A stretch of DNA of 64,000 nucleotides from Deltaproteobacteria bacterium (GTDB lineage: Bacteria; Myxococcota_A; Polyangia; Haliangiales; Haliangiaceae), in the NCBI GenBank assembly GCA_013812655.1, contig JACCTC010000081.1, positions 1 to 64,000 of the forward strand, read 5' to 3'. Shown here in pieces: positions 35,204 to 44,158 of the stretch. The translations under genes and the position numbers were made by a program. The notes under the pieces are model-generated. The model did not search any database, was not told the origin of the DNA, and worked only from the letters and a program-made list of their open reading frames with translations. Position 1 is the stretch's first letter. Each line of letters opens with the position of its first letter.

Positions 35204-36844
35204 CTAACGTCGATCGAGGCCGATCACGCGCATGCCGGTGCGGCCGCGCGCGACGTGCACGAACAGCGGGGGCATCGGCCTGGTGCCACGCCTCACCTCG
35301 AGCTCGACGATCGTGTAGCCGTCGCCCGCGTTGCCGGCCGGCAGGTTGAAGATGCACGAGCGTGCCTCGCCGGGCGGAAGCCAGGCGCTCGCGGCGGCCA
35401 GCGGTCGGCCGGCGTCGTCGAAGACCCGCGTGCGGTACGCCGTGGTGGCGGCGCTGCCATACGCGTACGCGAGCCACAGGTCGGTGAAGCACAGCTCGAT
35501 GACACCGGCGAGATCGGTCGCCTCGACCTCGGTCAGCGGCGCGACCCGCGAGAACGCGTGGTGACCGATCTTGCGCTGGCGCTCGAGCAGCGTCTTGACG
35601 ACGTACGCGGACGTGCGCGGGTCGCTGTACGCGCCGGCGGCGACCGCCGCCTCGATGTGCTCGCGGGTCATCCGCATCAGGATCTCGGCGGCCCACAGAT
35701 CATCGAACCGATCGGCGGCGTCCGCCGGGCGCCAGTGGTGAGCCGGCGTCCACCGCGCCGGATCGAACAGCTCGCTCTCGAAGTTACCGAGCCCGCGTAG
35801 CTCGGGATACGAGATGCGCTTCTCCCACGGCTCGACGCGCAGCCCGAGCGTGAAGAGCGAGGTCAAGAAGCCGGTCAGCGAATAGACGCCTCGGTAGCCG
35901 AGGATCGGATACGCCGTCGTGCGAGCAGTCACGCCGAGCGAGTCACCGAAGTCGATCGCGTACCACTCGACGTACTTGCCATCGGTGTACGTCGCCAGCG
36001 TGTTCTGCGACTTGAGGTCGACGTGATCGACCCAGGCCCACAGCATGCGCTGGCCGCGTAGATCGCGGCGCAGCTCGTGCGGGACGCGATCGTTCGGATC
36101 GCCATCGCGTACCCCGCCCGGCTCGACGCCACCGACGATCTTGCCGGCGACGAACTTGCTCGCGAGCGCGCGATAGCGGCCGTCGGCCTCGGGCGTCGCC
36201 ATGCCGATATACTTCTCGAGATCTGCCTGCGTCATCGGTCGCTTCGCGCCGGTCCGCAACTTCACCTCGGCGGACGGATCGAGGACGAGCTGGGGTCGCT
36301 CGAAGTACACGACGGTGTTGTCGGGGACGTTGTAGCCGAACGCCCAGGTCAGGCGCTGGACGATGACGTCGGCGGCGGTCTCGGTCTCCGGGAAGTCGCG
36401 CTCGTCGAACTTCAGCACGTAGCGATCGCCGCGTCCGTCCTTGATCGTGATGCCGATCGCCGCGCCGCCGACCTTGACGCCGATCACGCGCCACGGTTCG
36501 CTGCGATCGGGACCATCGCCGCCTGGCCCGCGGCGAACTTGCTCGGGGGTCACGTTGCGGTTCGTGAACCACGCCGAGTCCGGCACCGCACCGATGCTGT
36601 TCGCGTTCGCGGCGCGGCGCGGCGTCTCGATCGTCAGGGCGCGCCGCGTGGGCTCCATGAGGTTCTCGTGGACGTAGTACTCGAAGATGCTCTCGTCGAA
36701 CGTCTTCGGCGGCGCGATCGGCCGGCGGTCGTTGACGAGCGTGACCGGCTCGCGGTTTGCGAACCGCAACGGACCCGGGCCATGGCGCGCCGGTCCGGCA
36801 CAGGCGCCGAGCAGCACGAGCAGTGCGATCGAGGAGGGCTTCAC
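35204..36844 (-). CDS. Exported lipoprotein with protein-kinase-like motifs (paralogue A)
   Basis: 546 residues. Signal KPSSIALLVLLGACAGP has a good lipobox (LGAC). The core (about 105-330) has the ordered hallmarks of a protein-kinase-like fold: a strand with Lys (RYVLKFDERDF), a helix with Glu (ETETAADVIVQRL), a loop DHVDLKSQNTL matching HxDxKxxN, then VEWYAIDFGDSLG matching DFG. The C-terminal half is helical then beta-rich. Its paralogue at 39847 keeps every one of these residues. The ATG overlaps the stop of the Omp85-like gene (ATGA), so the two are made together. Kinase activity outside the cytoplasm is unproven; ATP supply is a problem. A peptide- or sugar-binding pseudokinase is the alternative. 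Confidence 0.6.
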   Translation of the reverse strand: MKPSSIALLVLLGACAGPARHGPGPLRFANREPVTLVNDRRPIAPPKTFDESIFEYYVHENLMEPTRRALTIETPRRAANANSIGAVPDSAWFTNRNVTPEQVRRGPGGDGPDRSEPWRVIGVKVGGAAIGITIKDGRGDRYVLKFDERDFPETETAADVIVQRLTWAFGYNVPDNTVVYFERPQLVLDPSAEVKLRTGAKRPMTQADLEKYIGMATPEADGRYRALASKFVAGKIVGGVEPGGVRDGDPNDRVPHELRRDLRGQRMLWAWVDHVDLKSQNTLATYTDGKYVEWYAIDFGDSLGVTARTTAYPILGYRGVYSLTGFLTSLFTLGLRVEPWEKRISYPELRGLGNFESELFDPARWTPAHHWRPADAADRFDDLWAAEILMRMTREHIEAAVAAGAYSDPRTSAYVVKTLLERQRKIGHHAFSRVAPLTEVEATDLAGVIELCFTDLWLAYAYGSAATTAYRTRVFDDAGRPLAAASAWLPPGEARSCIFNLPAGNAGDGYTIVELEVRRGTRPMPPLFVHVARGRTGMRVIGLDRR

Positions 36845-38247
36845 AGGGCACCCAGCGTGATGAAGCCCCCGACGTCACCGCTGCCGGAGCCCGCGATCTG
36901 GATACGTGCCCACGCGCCGGCTGCGCCGACGAACCTGATGCCGCCGCCATACCCGGCATGGAAGCGCGACGCCGCGAGCTCGCTCACCCCGGGATGCACC
37001 GCGCCGGTCTCGACGAACAGGAAGCCGGAGCTGCGCGAGTCGAGCGGCCACGAGTACTCGACGTCGGCATGAGTCGCGGTGCGATCGCGCAGCTCGTCGC
37101 GGGCGAACGCGCGCATGCGTTCGCTGCCACCAAGACCCGGCAGGCGATCGAACGGCAGCTCGGTCGCGGACGCGGTGACGGCCTCGAGGCTGGCGCCGAT
37201 CGTCAGCACGCGGTCGCCGTGAAACAGATCGAACAGCCGGCGCGCCTCGATCGTGCCACGGCTGGTCGCGAAGTCGCCCGTGCGCGACGCCGTCCCGGCG
37301 GTGTACCCGTAGGCCCCGCGCAGATAGAGCCCGGTCGACGGCGCGCCACGCTTGTTGAACCGATAGCTCGTCCGCCGAGTGTCGTACGAGACCGCGACCT
37401 CGCCAGTGCCTGCACGCTGGGTCTCGTCGAACCCGACCAGCGCCATGCCATCGTAGGACCCGGTGAAGGTGGCGTCACCATCGTCGGATCGGAGAACGTC
37501 AGCGATCGCGCGCGCCTCGATCTTCACGCCGCTGGTCCGCGCGACGAGCCCGGCCGACGTCTCGAACATCCGGGTGTCGTAGGTCGCGCGCGGCCCGCTA
37601 CGGTAGGGATCGAACGGGATTGGGGGCGCATCGCCGATGCCCGCGAACGCACGGGTGAGGCTCCGGCCCACATCGAGGGTCAGCACCGGCTCGACGTCTG
37701 CCTCGGTGAACCGACCGAGCGTCGCCCGCAATCCGCCGCTCTGACCGCGTGGGCCAAATAGCCCACCGTGGGCGTCTACGCTCGCCTCGCCGAAGCCGTG
37801 CCCGACGCGGACGCCGATGCTGGCGCCGAGCTCGGTCTCCCAGTCGACCACGGCGCCGAACCGCCAGCCGCCCTGCTTGGTGACATCGCGGCCGCCGTAG
37901 CTCGGGCTCTGACTCTCGCGCTTGCGATCGAGCCGCACGGCGGCGTAGCGAGGGCCTTCGAGCAAGAACAGCGCGATCGTGCGGGGCACCGCGAGCAACG
38001 CATTGGCGACGCGATGACTCGGGTGCGGCGGCTCGACGATGACGCCCGACGCGCGATCTGCCGGTGGTGCCGCTGCCAGCTGGTCCGGGATCGGCATCGG
38101 TGCGGCGACGGGAACGGGTGCGACTACCTCGGCGGGAATCGCCGGGACGTCGGCCGCGCTCGCGGACGGGTTCGTCGTCGCGAGCGGATCCGCTGCGACT
38201 GGAGTGCTGCCGAGCAGGAGCAGTAACCAGATCGCGCGACGTCCCAC
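36841..38247 (-). CDS. Omp85/BamA-like surface-antigen barrel
   Basis: 468 residues. A signal peptide (GRRAIWLLLLLGSTPVAA) and a Pro/Ala-rich stretch precede a C-terminal barrel of about 300 residues. Conserved pieces are GGWRFGAVVDWETELGASIG, VSYDTRRTSYRFNKRGAPSTG, and the lid-lock-like LGGSERMRAFARDELRDR, close to the bacterial surface antigen (D15) signature. There are no POTRA domains. Single-barrel Omp85 relatives often act with a partner lipoprotein or patatin-like passenger. Here the stop overlaps the ATG of the kinase-like lipoprotein. A TAAGCT hexamer lies 9 nt before GTG 38247, and a divergent metallophosphatase gene starts 148 bases away. Confidence 0.78.
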   Translation of the reverse strand: MGRRAIWLLLLLGSTPVAADPLATTNPSASAADVPAIPAEVVAPVPVAAPMPIPDQLAAAPPADRASGVIVEPPHPSHRVANALLAVPRTIALFLLEGPRYAAVRLDRKRESQSPSYGGRDVTKQGGWRFGAVVDWETELGASIGVRVGHGFGEASVDAHGGLFGPRGQSGGLRATLGRFTEADVEPVLTLDVGRSLTRAFAGIGDAPPIPFDPYRSGPRATYDTRMFETSAGLVARTSGVKIEARAIADVLRSDDGDATFTGSYDGMALVGFDETQRAGTGEVAVSYDTRRTSYRFNKRGAPSTGLYLRGAYGYTAGTASRTGDFATSRGTIEARRLFDLFHGDRVLTIGASLEAVTASATELPFDRLPGLGGSERMRAFARDELRDRTATHADVEYSWPLDSRSSGFLFVETGAVHPGVSELAASRFHAGYGGGIRFVGAAGAWARIQIAGSGSGDVGGFITLGAL

Positions 38248-38395
38248 GGGCGCTCGAGCTTACAACGTCTGTGCCGGGTTAACTCGTGTGCTCGGGAACG
38301 TCACTGTCGCGCCAGCGCACGGTGATCGTCCTGGCATCAGCAAAAGCCGTAGAGGGGCGTGCATCCCCGGCACATACCCTGCAACTCTCCCCACC

Positions 38396-39850
38396 GTGCG
38401 TTTTGTCCGGCCTCTGATCCCCTTCGCCCTCATCGCGATCTTCGCGAGCGCGAGCAGCTGTCATCTGGTGCCGGTCTGGGACGGCAAGGTCGAGGTACGG
38501 GCCCTCGAGCGCAAGTCGATCGCGGCGTGCGGAACTGGCGCGCTCACTCCCGAGGGCGCAAAGCGCATCACCCGGTCGCCCTATATCCAGAACACCACGA
38601 CGACGAGCACCAACGTCGTGTGGGGATCGATCGACGGCAAGGCCGCGGTCGTGCTGAGCGAGCCCAACAAGGGCGAGGTCGTCCGGACGGTTCCCGCGGT
38701 CTATGCGGCGGATCCCGGTCGCGCGGCAGCGCGGCTCGCGGCGCAGGTGGCCCCCGGCAAGGAGCTCGCGGCGGACAACATCCTCGTCGTCAAGTCCGAG
38801 CTCACCGGCCTCAAGCCAACGCACCTCTACTGTTACCAGGTCGTCGCCGACGACGGGCCACTGACCGAGCTCGCGCCACTGACCACGGCAGCGGCACCCG
38901 GCCTCGACCAGCCCACGCACTTCGTCATGGTCGGCGACACCGGCACCGGCGGCGCCGCGCAGGTCGCGATCGCGAAACGGATGTCCGAGGTGCCGTTCGA
39001 TCTGATGGTGTTCCTCGGCGACATCGCCTACGAGTCGGGAACGCCGACGCAGCTCGAGAACAAGTTCTTCCAGATCTATCGCGACTACCTGCGCTACGTG
39101 CCGGCGTATCCCGCGATCGGCAACCACGAGCGGCGGACCCGTCAGGGGCGCCCGTACTTCGAGGCGTTCGTGCTGCCCGAGCCGGAGCGCTACTACTCGT
39201 TTGACTGGGGCGATGTTCACTTCGTCGCGATCGACACGACACAGCGCGACTCGAAGCAGCTGCAGTGGCTCACCGAGGATCTCTCGAAGAACAAGCTTCC
39301 GTGGGTGATCGTCTTCGGTCATCACCCGATGTACACGAACGCGCTACGTGGCCCGCAGCGCGGCATCCGTCGCGCATTCGCCAAGATCTTGACCGACCAC
39401 AAGGTCGATCTCGTGGTGATGGGTCACGAGCACCACTACGAGCGGTTCCGCGTCGGCGGCGTGAACTACATCGTCAGCGGCGGCGGTGGTGGTCAGCTCA
39501 CGCGGTTCTTCGGCAGCTTCGGCTCGCTCAAGAAGGCGACGGTGCACCATTACCTCGCGTTCGAGGTCACCGCGAAGACGCTCGTGATGAAGGCGATCAA
39601 CATCAGCGGCAAGGAGATCGAGGAACTGCGGCTCACCAAGGACAGCGACGGCGCGATCAAGGTGAAGGTCGACGACAAGCCGGAGACCAAGTCGACGCCG
39701 GTCGCCCCCGAGAAGCAGACCACGCCGGACGAGAAGCTTCACGACGAGCCCGACGACGATGTGAAGGAACAGCCCACGCCGCCTCCCGCGGCGCCGCCAA
39801 AGATGCCGGTGCCGACGCCGACCACCACGCCACCGAAGAAGGCGCCATGA
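38396..39850 (+). CDS. Exported purple-acid-phosphatase-like metallophosphoesterase
   Basis: 484 residues. The N-terminus (RFVRPLIPFALIAIFASASSC) is a lipoprotein-type signal. A fibronectin-III-like domain (ITRSPYIQNTTTTSTNVVWGS) precedes the calcineurin-like catalytic domain with metal motifs VMVGDTGTGG, VFLGDIAYESG, AIGNHERR, VIVFGHHPMY and MGHEHHYER. All the classic Asp/Asn/His ligands except the first-motif His are visible. The last 75 residues are Lys/Pro/Thr-rich and probably span the periplasm or reach the surface. Start GTG 38396 is chosen from the signal peptide. The stop overlaps the ATG of the second kinase-like lipoprotein (ATGA), pairing a phosphatase with a kinase-like protein. 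Confidence 0.87.
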   Translation: MRFVRPLIPFALIAIFASASSCHLVPVWDGKVEVRALERKSIAACGTGALTPEGAKRITRSPYIQNTTTTSTNVVWGSIDGKAAVVLSEPNKGEVVRTVPAVYAADPGRAAARLAAQVAPGKELAADNILVVKSELTGLKPTHLYCYQVVADDGPLTELAPLTTAAAPGLDQPTHFVMVGDTGTGGAAQVAIAKRMSEVPFDLMVFLGDIAYESGTPTQLENKFFQIYRDYLRYVPAYPAIGNHERRTRQGRPYFEAFVLPEPERYYSFDWGDVHFVAIDTTQRDSKQLQWLTEDLSKNKLPWVIVFGHHPMYTNALRGPQRGIRRAFAKILTDHKVDLVVMGHEHHYERFRVGGVNYIVSGGGGGQLTRFFGSFGSLKKATVHHYLAFEVTAKTLVMKAINISGKEIEELRLTKDSDGAIKVKVDDKPETKSTPVAPEKQTTPDEKLHDEPDDDVKEQPTPPPAAPPKMPVPTPTTTPPKKAP

Positions 39851-41493
39851 ACCGGCGCGGCGCAGCGTCACGCGTGATGGCTCGCTGGCCAGCCCTGCCG
39901 GTCGTCGCGATCTGTGCGGCGTGCTCGCAACCCGACGGCAATGCCGCGCCCCCGGCGCCGGCCACGCCAGTCGCGAAGGTCGACGATCGCCAGCCGATCC
40001 CGAAGCCGCCGTCCGAGCCGGTCAAGACCCCGATGCCCGCGCCGTTTCCGTCGAACGCGATGGCGCTGCAGCCGATCGCCGACCCACGCATCGTCAGCGT
40101 CAACAGCCTCGACGAGGTGCCCGACTCGACGTGGTTCACCAATCGCAACACGGTGAGCCCGCTGTCGGCGGACGCGATCCGCAAGGGTCCGGGCCCGCAC
40201 GCGACGCCTCGCGATGATGCGCGCTGGACGATCATCGGCGTCAAGGAGACCGGCGTCGCGCTCGGATTGCGCGCGGTCGACGAGACCGGTGCGAAGTTCT
40301 TCCTCAAGTTCGATCCCGATGGCCACCACGAGGTCGAGACCGGCGCCGATGTCGTCGTCCAGCGATTGCTGTTTGCCGCCGGCTACAACGTTCCGGAGAA
40401 CGACGTCGTGTATGTCTCGCGCGCAGCGCTGACGATCGATCCGAAGGCGACCTTCGGCCGCACGAAACGCGCGCTCCGCGGCGCGGACGTCGACCGCCTG
40501 CTCGCACGTGCAGCACGCGAGACCGATGGCCGCTACCGCGTGCTCGCGAGCCGGTTCCTCCCGGGGTCGGCGCTTGGCGGCACCGAGCCAGCGGGTCGCC
40601 GTCGCGGTGATCCGAACGACGCGATCCCGCACGAGCACCGCCGCGATGTGCGCGGCCTCTATACGCTCGCGGCGTGGCTGAACCACACTGACATCAAGTC
40701 GGCGAACACGCTCGACGTCTGGATCCCTGACCCGGCCGATCCGTCGCGCGGCCACGTCGTCCATTACCTGCTCGACTTCGGCAAGGCCCTCGGCGCGATC
40801 ACGCGGATCGATCCGCGACCGGAAGCCGGCTTCGCGCACGACGGCGCGATCAAGCATCGCGTCAAGGAGATCGCGACGCTCGGGCACGTCAAGCCGCCGT
40901 GGGCTGACATCGGCCCGTTCCCGGACCTACGAGGTCTCGGCTGGATCGAGAGCGAGCGCTTCGATCCAGCGAACTGGAAGCCGCTCCATCCGTGGCTGCC
41001 GTTCGTCGCTGCCGACCGCTTTGACAAGTTCTGGGGCGCGCGGATCGTCATGAGCTTCACGCCCGAGCAGATCCGCGCCGCACTCGCGGCCGCGCGCTAT
41101 ACCGATCCGCGGACGGTCGAGTACCTCGCGCGTGTCCTCGTCGAGCGTCAGCGCAAGATCGGCGAGCACTTCTTTGGCCGGGTCGCGCCGCTCGAACGGT
41201 TCCGCGTGAATCGCGACGCGCTCTGCTTCGATGATCTCCGCGTGCGCTACGGGCTCCGCAGCAACGATGCGATCTACGCGGCAGAGGTCCGCGGCGATCA
41301 CGCGCAGCCATGGCGTCAGACGGGGCGCAGCAACGCGCAGGGCACCGTGTGTCTCGCGGATGTCCCGCGCCTGCCCGAGGCCGTCACGACGGCGATCGAG
41401 GTGCGGGTCGCAGGTCCAGGGCGTGTCGATCCAGCGACCGTCGTGCATCTCACCGGCGGCCGGCCAGCGGTCGTCGCCATCGAACGCCGCTGA
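39847..41493 (+). CDS. Exported lipoprotein with protein-kinase-like motifs (paralogue B)
   Basis: 548 residues. The signal (MARWPALPVVAICAACSQPDG) ends in a lipobox-like CAAC; the upstream ATG 39847 overlaps the phosphatase stop. It is a paralogue of the protein at 35204-36844 over its full length (shared DEVPDSTWFTNRN versus GAVPDSAWFTNRN; RQRKIGEHFFGRVAPL versus RQRKIGHHAFSRVAPL). The kinase-like set is conserved: KFFLKFDPDG (Lys), HEVETGADVVVQRLL (Glu), NHTDIKSANTLDVW (HxDxKxxN) and HYLLDFGKALG (DFG). Gly-rich-loop function may come from IIGVKETGVALG. The two paralogues sit in divergent operons with different partners, so they may act on different substrates. Confidence 0.62.
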   Translation: MNRRGAASRVMARWPALPVVAICAACSQPDGNAAPPAPATPVAKVDDRQPIPKPPSEPVKTPMPAPFPSNAMALQPIADPRIVSVNSLDEVPDSTWFTNRNTVSPLSADAIRKGPGPHATPRDDARWTIIGVKETGVALGLRAVDETGAKFFLKFDPDGHHEVETGADVVVQRLLFAAGYNVPENDVVYVSRAALTIDPKATFGRTKRALRGADVDRLLARAARETDGRYRVLASRFLPGSALGGTEPAGRRRGDPNDAIPHEHRRDVRGLYTLAAWLNHTDIKSANTLDVWIPDPADPSRGHVVHYLLDFGKALGAITRIDPRPEAGFAHDGAIKHRVKEIATLGHVKPPWADIGPFPDLRGLGWIESERFDPANWKPLHPWLPFVAADRFDKFWGARIVMSFTPEQIRAALAAARYTDPRTVEYLARVLVERQRKIGEHFFGRVAPLERFRVNRDALCFDDLRVRYGLRSNDAIYAAEVRGDHAQPWRQTGRSNAQGTVCLADVPRLPEAVTTAIEVRVAGPGRVDPATVVHLTGGRPAVVAIERR

Positions 41494-41511
41494 TCCCGCA
41501 CGACAACTGAG

Positions 41512-41540
41512 CCACGAGCCGCGAGCAGCCGTGGATTTTT
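41512..41540 (+). terminator. Intrinsic terminator after the phosphatase/kinase-like operon
   Basis: CCACG (41512-41516) and CGTGG (41530-41534) form a stem around a GC-rich loop, followed by ATTTTT (41535-41540). It lies 19 bases after the stop at 41493. The TTGACA that starts within this T-run (41539-41544) could be the -35 box of the next gene. Confidence 0.55.
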
Positions 41541-41613
41541 GACAGCTTCAGGCGCTAACCGGCCGGAACCGCGCACCGTCGGGGCGGGCACGAACCGTGC
41601 TGAGTCCGCGCCC

Positions 41614-42039
41614 ATGTCGCCTGACCTTCGCTTGCCTCTCCTCTTCGCTACCTCGCTCCTCGCTGCCGGCTGTGGCGATGGTTCGCAGCCCGCCGGACCG
41701 GACGCCGCCGTCATCGATGCCACTGGCTCGTACGAGCGCGTGATGCCCGGTTACGACACCGAGGCCGCTTGTCGCGCGGCGAACAGCGATGCGCTGGTCA
41801 ACTGCGTCGAGCAGATCTCGCTCTGCGCGAATGGCCGTGTTGCGTGGCTGTTCACCGACATCGTGTTCGACGGCACGTGGGCCGCGCGCGGTGACGAGAT
41901 CGACGTCGTGATGAGCTCGTTCGAGGATGGCGACGGCAGCTTCGTCTTCGAGCGGCGCGCTGACTCGAGCCTGTTCTCCGCCGAGGTCTACGGCGATCGC
42001 GCGTTCACCGTGGCGACGGGCGACGGCCTGTGCCCGTGA
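41614..42039 (+). CDS. Small lipoprotein, function unknown
   Basis: 141 residues. ATG 41614 begins a signal (SPDLRLPLLFATSLLAAGCG) with lipobox LAAGC. The mature domain is beta-rich with four cysteines (ACRAANSDALVNC, ISLC, GDGLC) and contains FDGTWAARGDEIDVVMSSFE, a layout like small META/lipocalin-like domains. The family is not recognised. A TTGACA (41539-41544) lies upstream but without a convincing -10 at 17 bases. Confidence 0.65.
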   Translation: MSPDLRLPLLFATSLLAAGCGDGSQPAGPDAAVIDATGSYERVMPGYDTEAACRAANSDALVNCVEQISLCANGRVAWLFTDIVFDGTWAARGDEIDVVMSSFEDGDGSFVFERRADSSLFSAEVYGDRAFTVATGDGLCP

Positions 42040-42062
42040 TGTCCGCGCGAACCGGCTGATGA

Positions 42063-42068
42063 TAACTT
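42063..42068 (+). promoter_or_regulatory. -10-like hexamer TAACTT
   Basis: TAACTT ends 6 nt before GTG 42075 (cgaggc between), a leaderless geometry supporting that start. Confidence 0.45.
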
Positions 42069-42074
42069 CGAGGC

Positions 42075-42923
42075 GTGCGGTACCTCGTCGTCTTGTGGTT
42101 TGCGATCGTGCTCGCGGCATGCAGTGGCGAGCGCAAGCCCGAGGACCGGCGCACTGCGTTGCAGCGAACGCTTCGCGAGTCGGCAGGCGAAGCGTTCGAC
42201 CATGCCGCACGCGAGTACCGCGAGCTGCTCGGCGAAAGTCCCGAGGCGCTGCGCGACCTCGCCGAGATCCATCGTGAGCGCGGCGAGCGTACCGAGGAGC
42301 TGGCGCTGCGGCGGACGCTCATCCTGCGCAAGCAGGCGACCGCCAAGGACCGGCTGCGGGCGGTCGACCTTCTGGCGTTGAAGGACACGCCGATCGACGA
42401 GCCGACCTACCAGACCGGTCTTGGCTGGTTGACCGATGCGCTCGATCAAGAGCCGTCGTCCTGCGAGATCGCGGACTCACTCGTGATGTGGACCCAACAA
42501 CGTTCCGAGCATGCGGGCGTGATCGAGCGCGGGCTCGCGCGCTGCCCGATCGACCATTATCGCGCCCGCTGGTTCGGCATGCGGATCAAGGATCACCCGG
42601 CCATCGCATGCGATGCGGTGATCCACGGCGATGCGTCGGTCGCGCAGGCGTGTGTCGACGCGGGGGGAGCGCCCTGGAAGGTCGCGGTCGCCAAGGCGGT
42701 GCTGGGCGAGGCCCCGCTGGACAACCTGCGTGCCGCCAGCCGCGATCCGGGTGCGACGGTGTACGTGCTGGTCCGGCTTGCCAGTACGCCGGGCATCCCC
42801 ACCGACGAGGCCTGCCAGGCGATCGCTCGCGCCAGCAAGCTCGAGGCGGGCTGGCCGCACCGCGCACCCGAGGGAGTGCATGCGACATATGCCGTCCTGC
42901 GCAAGCGCGCTGGATGTTTGTGA
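42075..42923 (+). CDS. Helical-repeat (TPR-like) lipoprotein
   Basis: 282 residues. The signal RYLVVLWFAIVLAACSG has lipobox LAAC. The mature protein is all-helical with TPR-like pairs (AFDHAAREYRELLGESPEAL, RTEELALRRTLILRKQ), then a Cys-containing second half (CEIADS, CPIDHY, ACVDAG, CQAI, GCL). It is likely a periplasmic scaffold. It precedes the three-gene AAA+ block by 77 bases, but whether it is cotranscribed is unclear. Confidence 0.68.
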   Translation: MRYLVVLWFAIVLAACSGERKPEDRRTALQRTLRESAGEAFDHAAREYRELLGESPEALRDLAEIHRERGERTEELALRRTLILRKQATAKDRLRAVDLLALKDTPIDEPTYQTGLGWLTDALDQEPSSCEIADSLVMWTQQRSEHAGVIERGLARCPIDHYRARWFGMRIKDHPAIACDAVIHGDASVAQACVDAGGAPWKVAVAKAVLGEAPLDNLRAASRDPGATVYVLVRLASTPGIPTDEACQAIARASKLEAGWPHRAPEGVHATYAVLRKRAGCL

Positions 42924-43000
42924 GATCTTCGAGGACGGCGCGGAAGGTTCCTCACGCGTGATACGTAGATCAAGGAGCCCCGCGTCGGGCCGAGGTCCAT

Positions 43001-44158
43001 ATGGGTAAAGAGAACGACACGAAGCAGCCCGGCAAGACTGAACCCGCAAAGGCCGCTCCTGCCGGCGAGACCAAGGCCACCGAGACCACCGCTGGCGCGG
43101 TCGACTTCGCGGCGCTCGATGCGGCCTACGAGAAGGCGGAGAACGCGCAGGAAAGCCTGATGGATCGACGCGCACTCGGTATCCGCCAGGTGCTCGGAAA
43201 CCTCCAGGAGGCCGACGAGGCGTCGCTCGCCGACGAGCTCGTCAAGACGCTCGCGGTGGCAGGGCTCGCGTTCGCCAGCCAGTACGTCACTGCCGCTGTC
43301 GCCGGCAAGATCTTCATCGACGCTGGTACACGCCTCGCCCAGTCGGTGCAGGAAGGCCTGCACTCCGGTCTGCAGGACGCGGCAGGCAAGATCGCTGGCA
43401 AGCTGTCGGCAGTGGATGGCCAGTCCAAGGTGTCGTACTTCGCAGGCCAGGAAGAAGGCATCCTCGACCTCAAGCTGAAGTCGGTCGACAAGATCGCCGA
43501 GGACAAGCTTGTCGCCAAGGGCAAGGTCACGGGTGTTGCGACCGACAAGCAGGCCGACGAGCTCACGAAGCAGGTCCAGGGCGCGGAGCAATTCCGTGCA
43601 TCCGCTCTCGCGCAGCTCGAGACCGCGCGCACCGTGCAGTATCGCGAGAGCCTCTCCAAGTGGATGAACGCGATGTCCCAGAGCGCGCTCGGCAAGGACG
43701 GCGGCGGGACCGGCCTCGGTAAGGCGGTCGACATGTCCCCCAAGGATCACTATGGCAAGGCGGGCGCGAAGGGCGTCATCTACGTCGCTTTCGCGTCGCA
43801 CCCGGCGTCGCGTCCGTTCGCGGTGTCCGGCAAGCGCGCGACGATCAAGGTGTCCGGCATGACGTCGGCCGCGCGCGATCAGATCAAGAGCGTCCCGATC
43901 AAGGACCTCGGTATGCCGATCGTCGCCAGCGGCTTCATCTACGACGGCTTCCTGGACGGTCTGTCGGTGGGCATGGGCGATAACGAGGCTGCATTCGGCA
44001 AGAACGAAGCCGGCAGCGTGTGGTGGGAGGGTCATCCCGATGCGGCGGCGGCCCTCAAGAAGGCCGCGAACAAGTCCAGCGTCACCGAGGCTGCCCGCGT
44101 GATCCTCGATGAGGACATCGGGATCTCGACGCTCGAACACGCGACCACCATGGCGTGA
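43001..44158 (+). CDS. Unknown protein upstream of an injection-system-type AAA+ ATPase
   Basis: 385 residues with no signal peptide. The first 35 are disordered Lys/Pro/Thr-rich. A helical, Ala-rich region follows (about 40-230) with an amphipathic/hydrophobic stretch LAVAGLAFASQYVTAAVAGK and coiled-coil-like LGNLQEADEASLADELV. The C-terminal 150 residues are mixed alpha/beta (GVIYVAFASHPASRPFAVSG, PIVASGFIYDGFLDGLSVGM). No family is recognised. Lys content is higher than in neighbours. GAGG lies 6 nt before the ATG. The stop overlaps the next gene (GTGA), and the AAA+ gene follows, so these three probably act together, possibly with this protein as the client. Confidence 0.6.
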   Translation: MGKENDTKQPGKTEPAKAAPAGETKATETTAGAVDFAALDAAYEKAENAQESLMDRRALGIRQVLGNLQEADEASLADELVKTLAVAGLAFASQYVTAAVAGKIFIDAGTRLAQSVQEGLHSGLQDAAGKIAGKLSAVDGQSKVSYFAGQEEGILDLKLKSVDKIAEDKLVAKGKVTGVATDKQADELTKQVQGAEQFRASALAQLETARTVQYRESLSKWMNAMSQSALGKDGGGTGLGKAVDMSPKDHYGKAGAKGVIYVAFASHPASRPFAVSGKRATIKVSGMTSAARDQIKSVPIKDLGMPIVASGFIYDGFLDGLSVGMGDNEAAFGKNEAGSVWWEGHPDAAAALKKAANKSSVTEAARVILDEDIGISTLEHATTMA

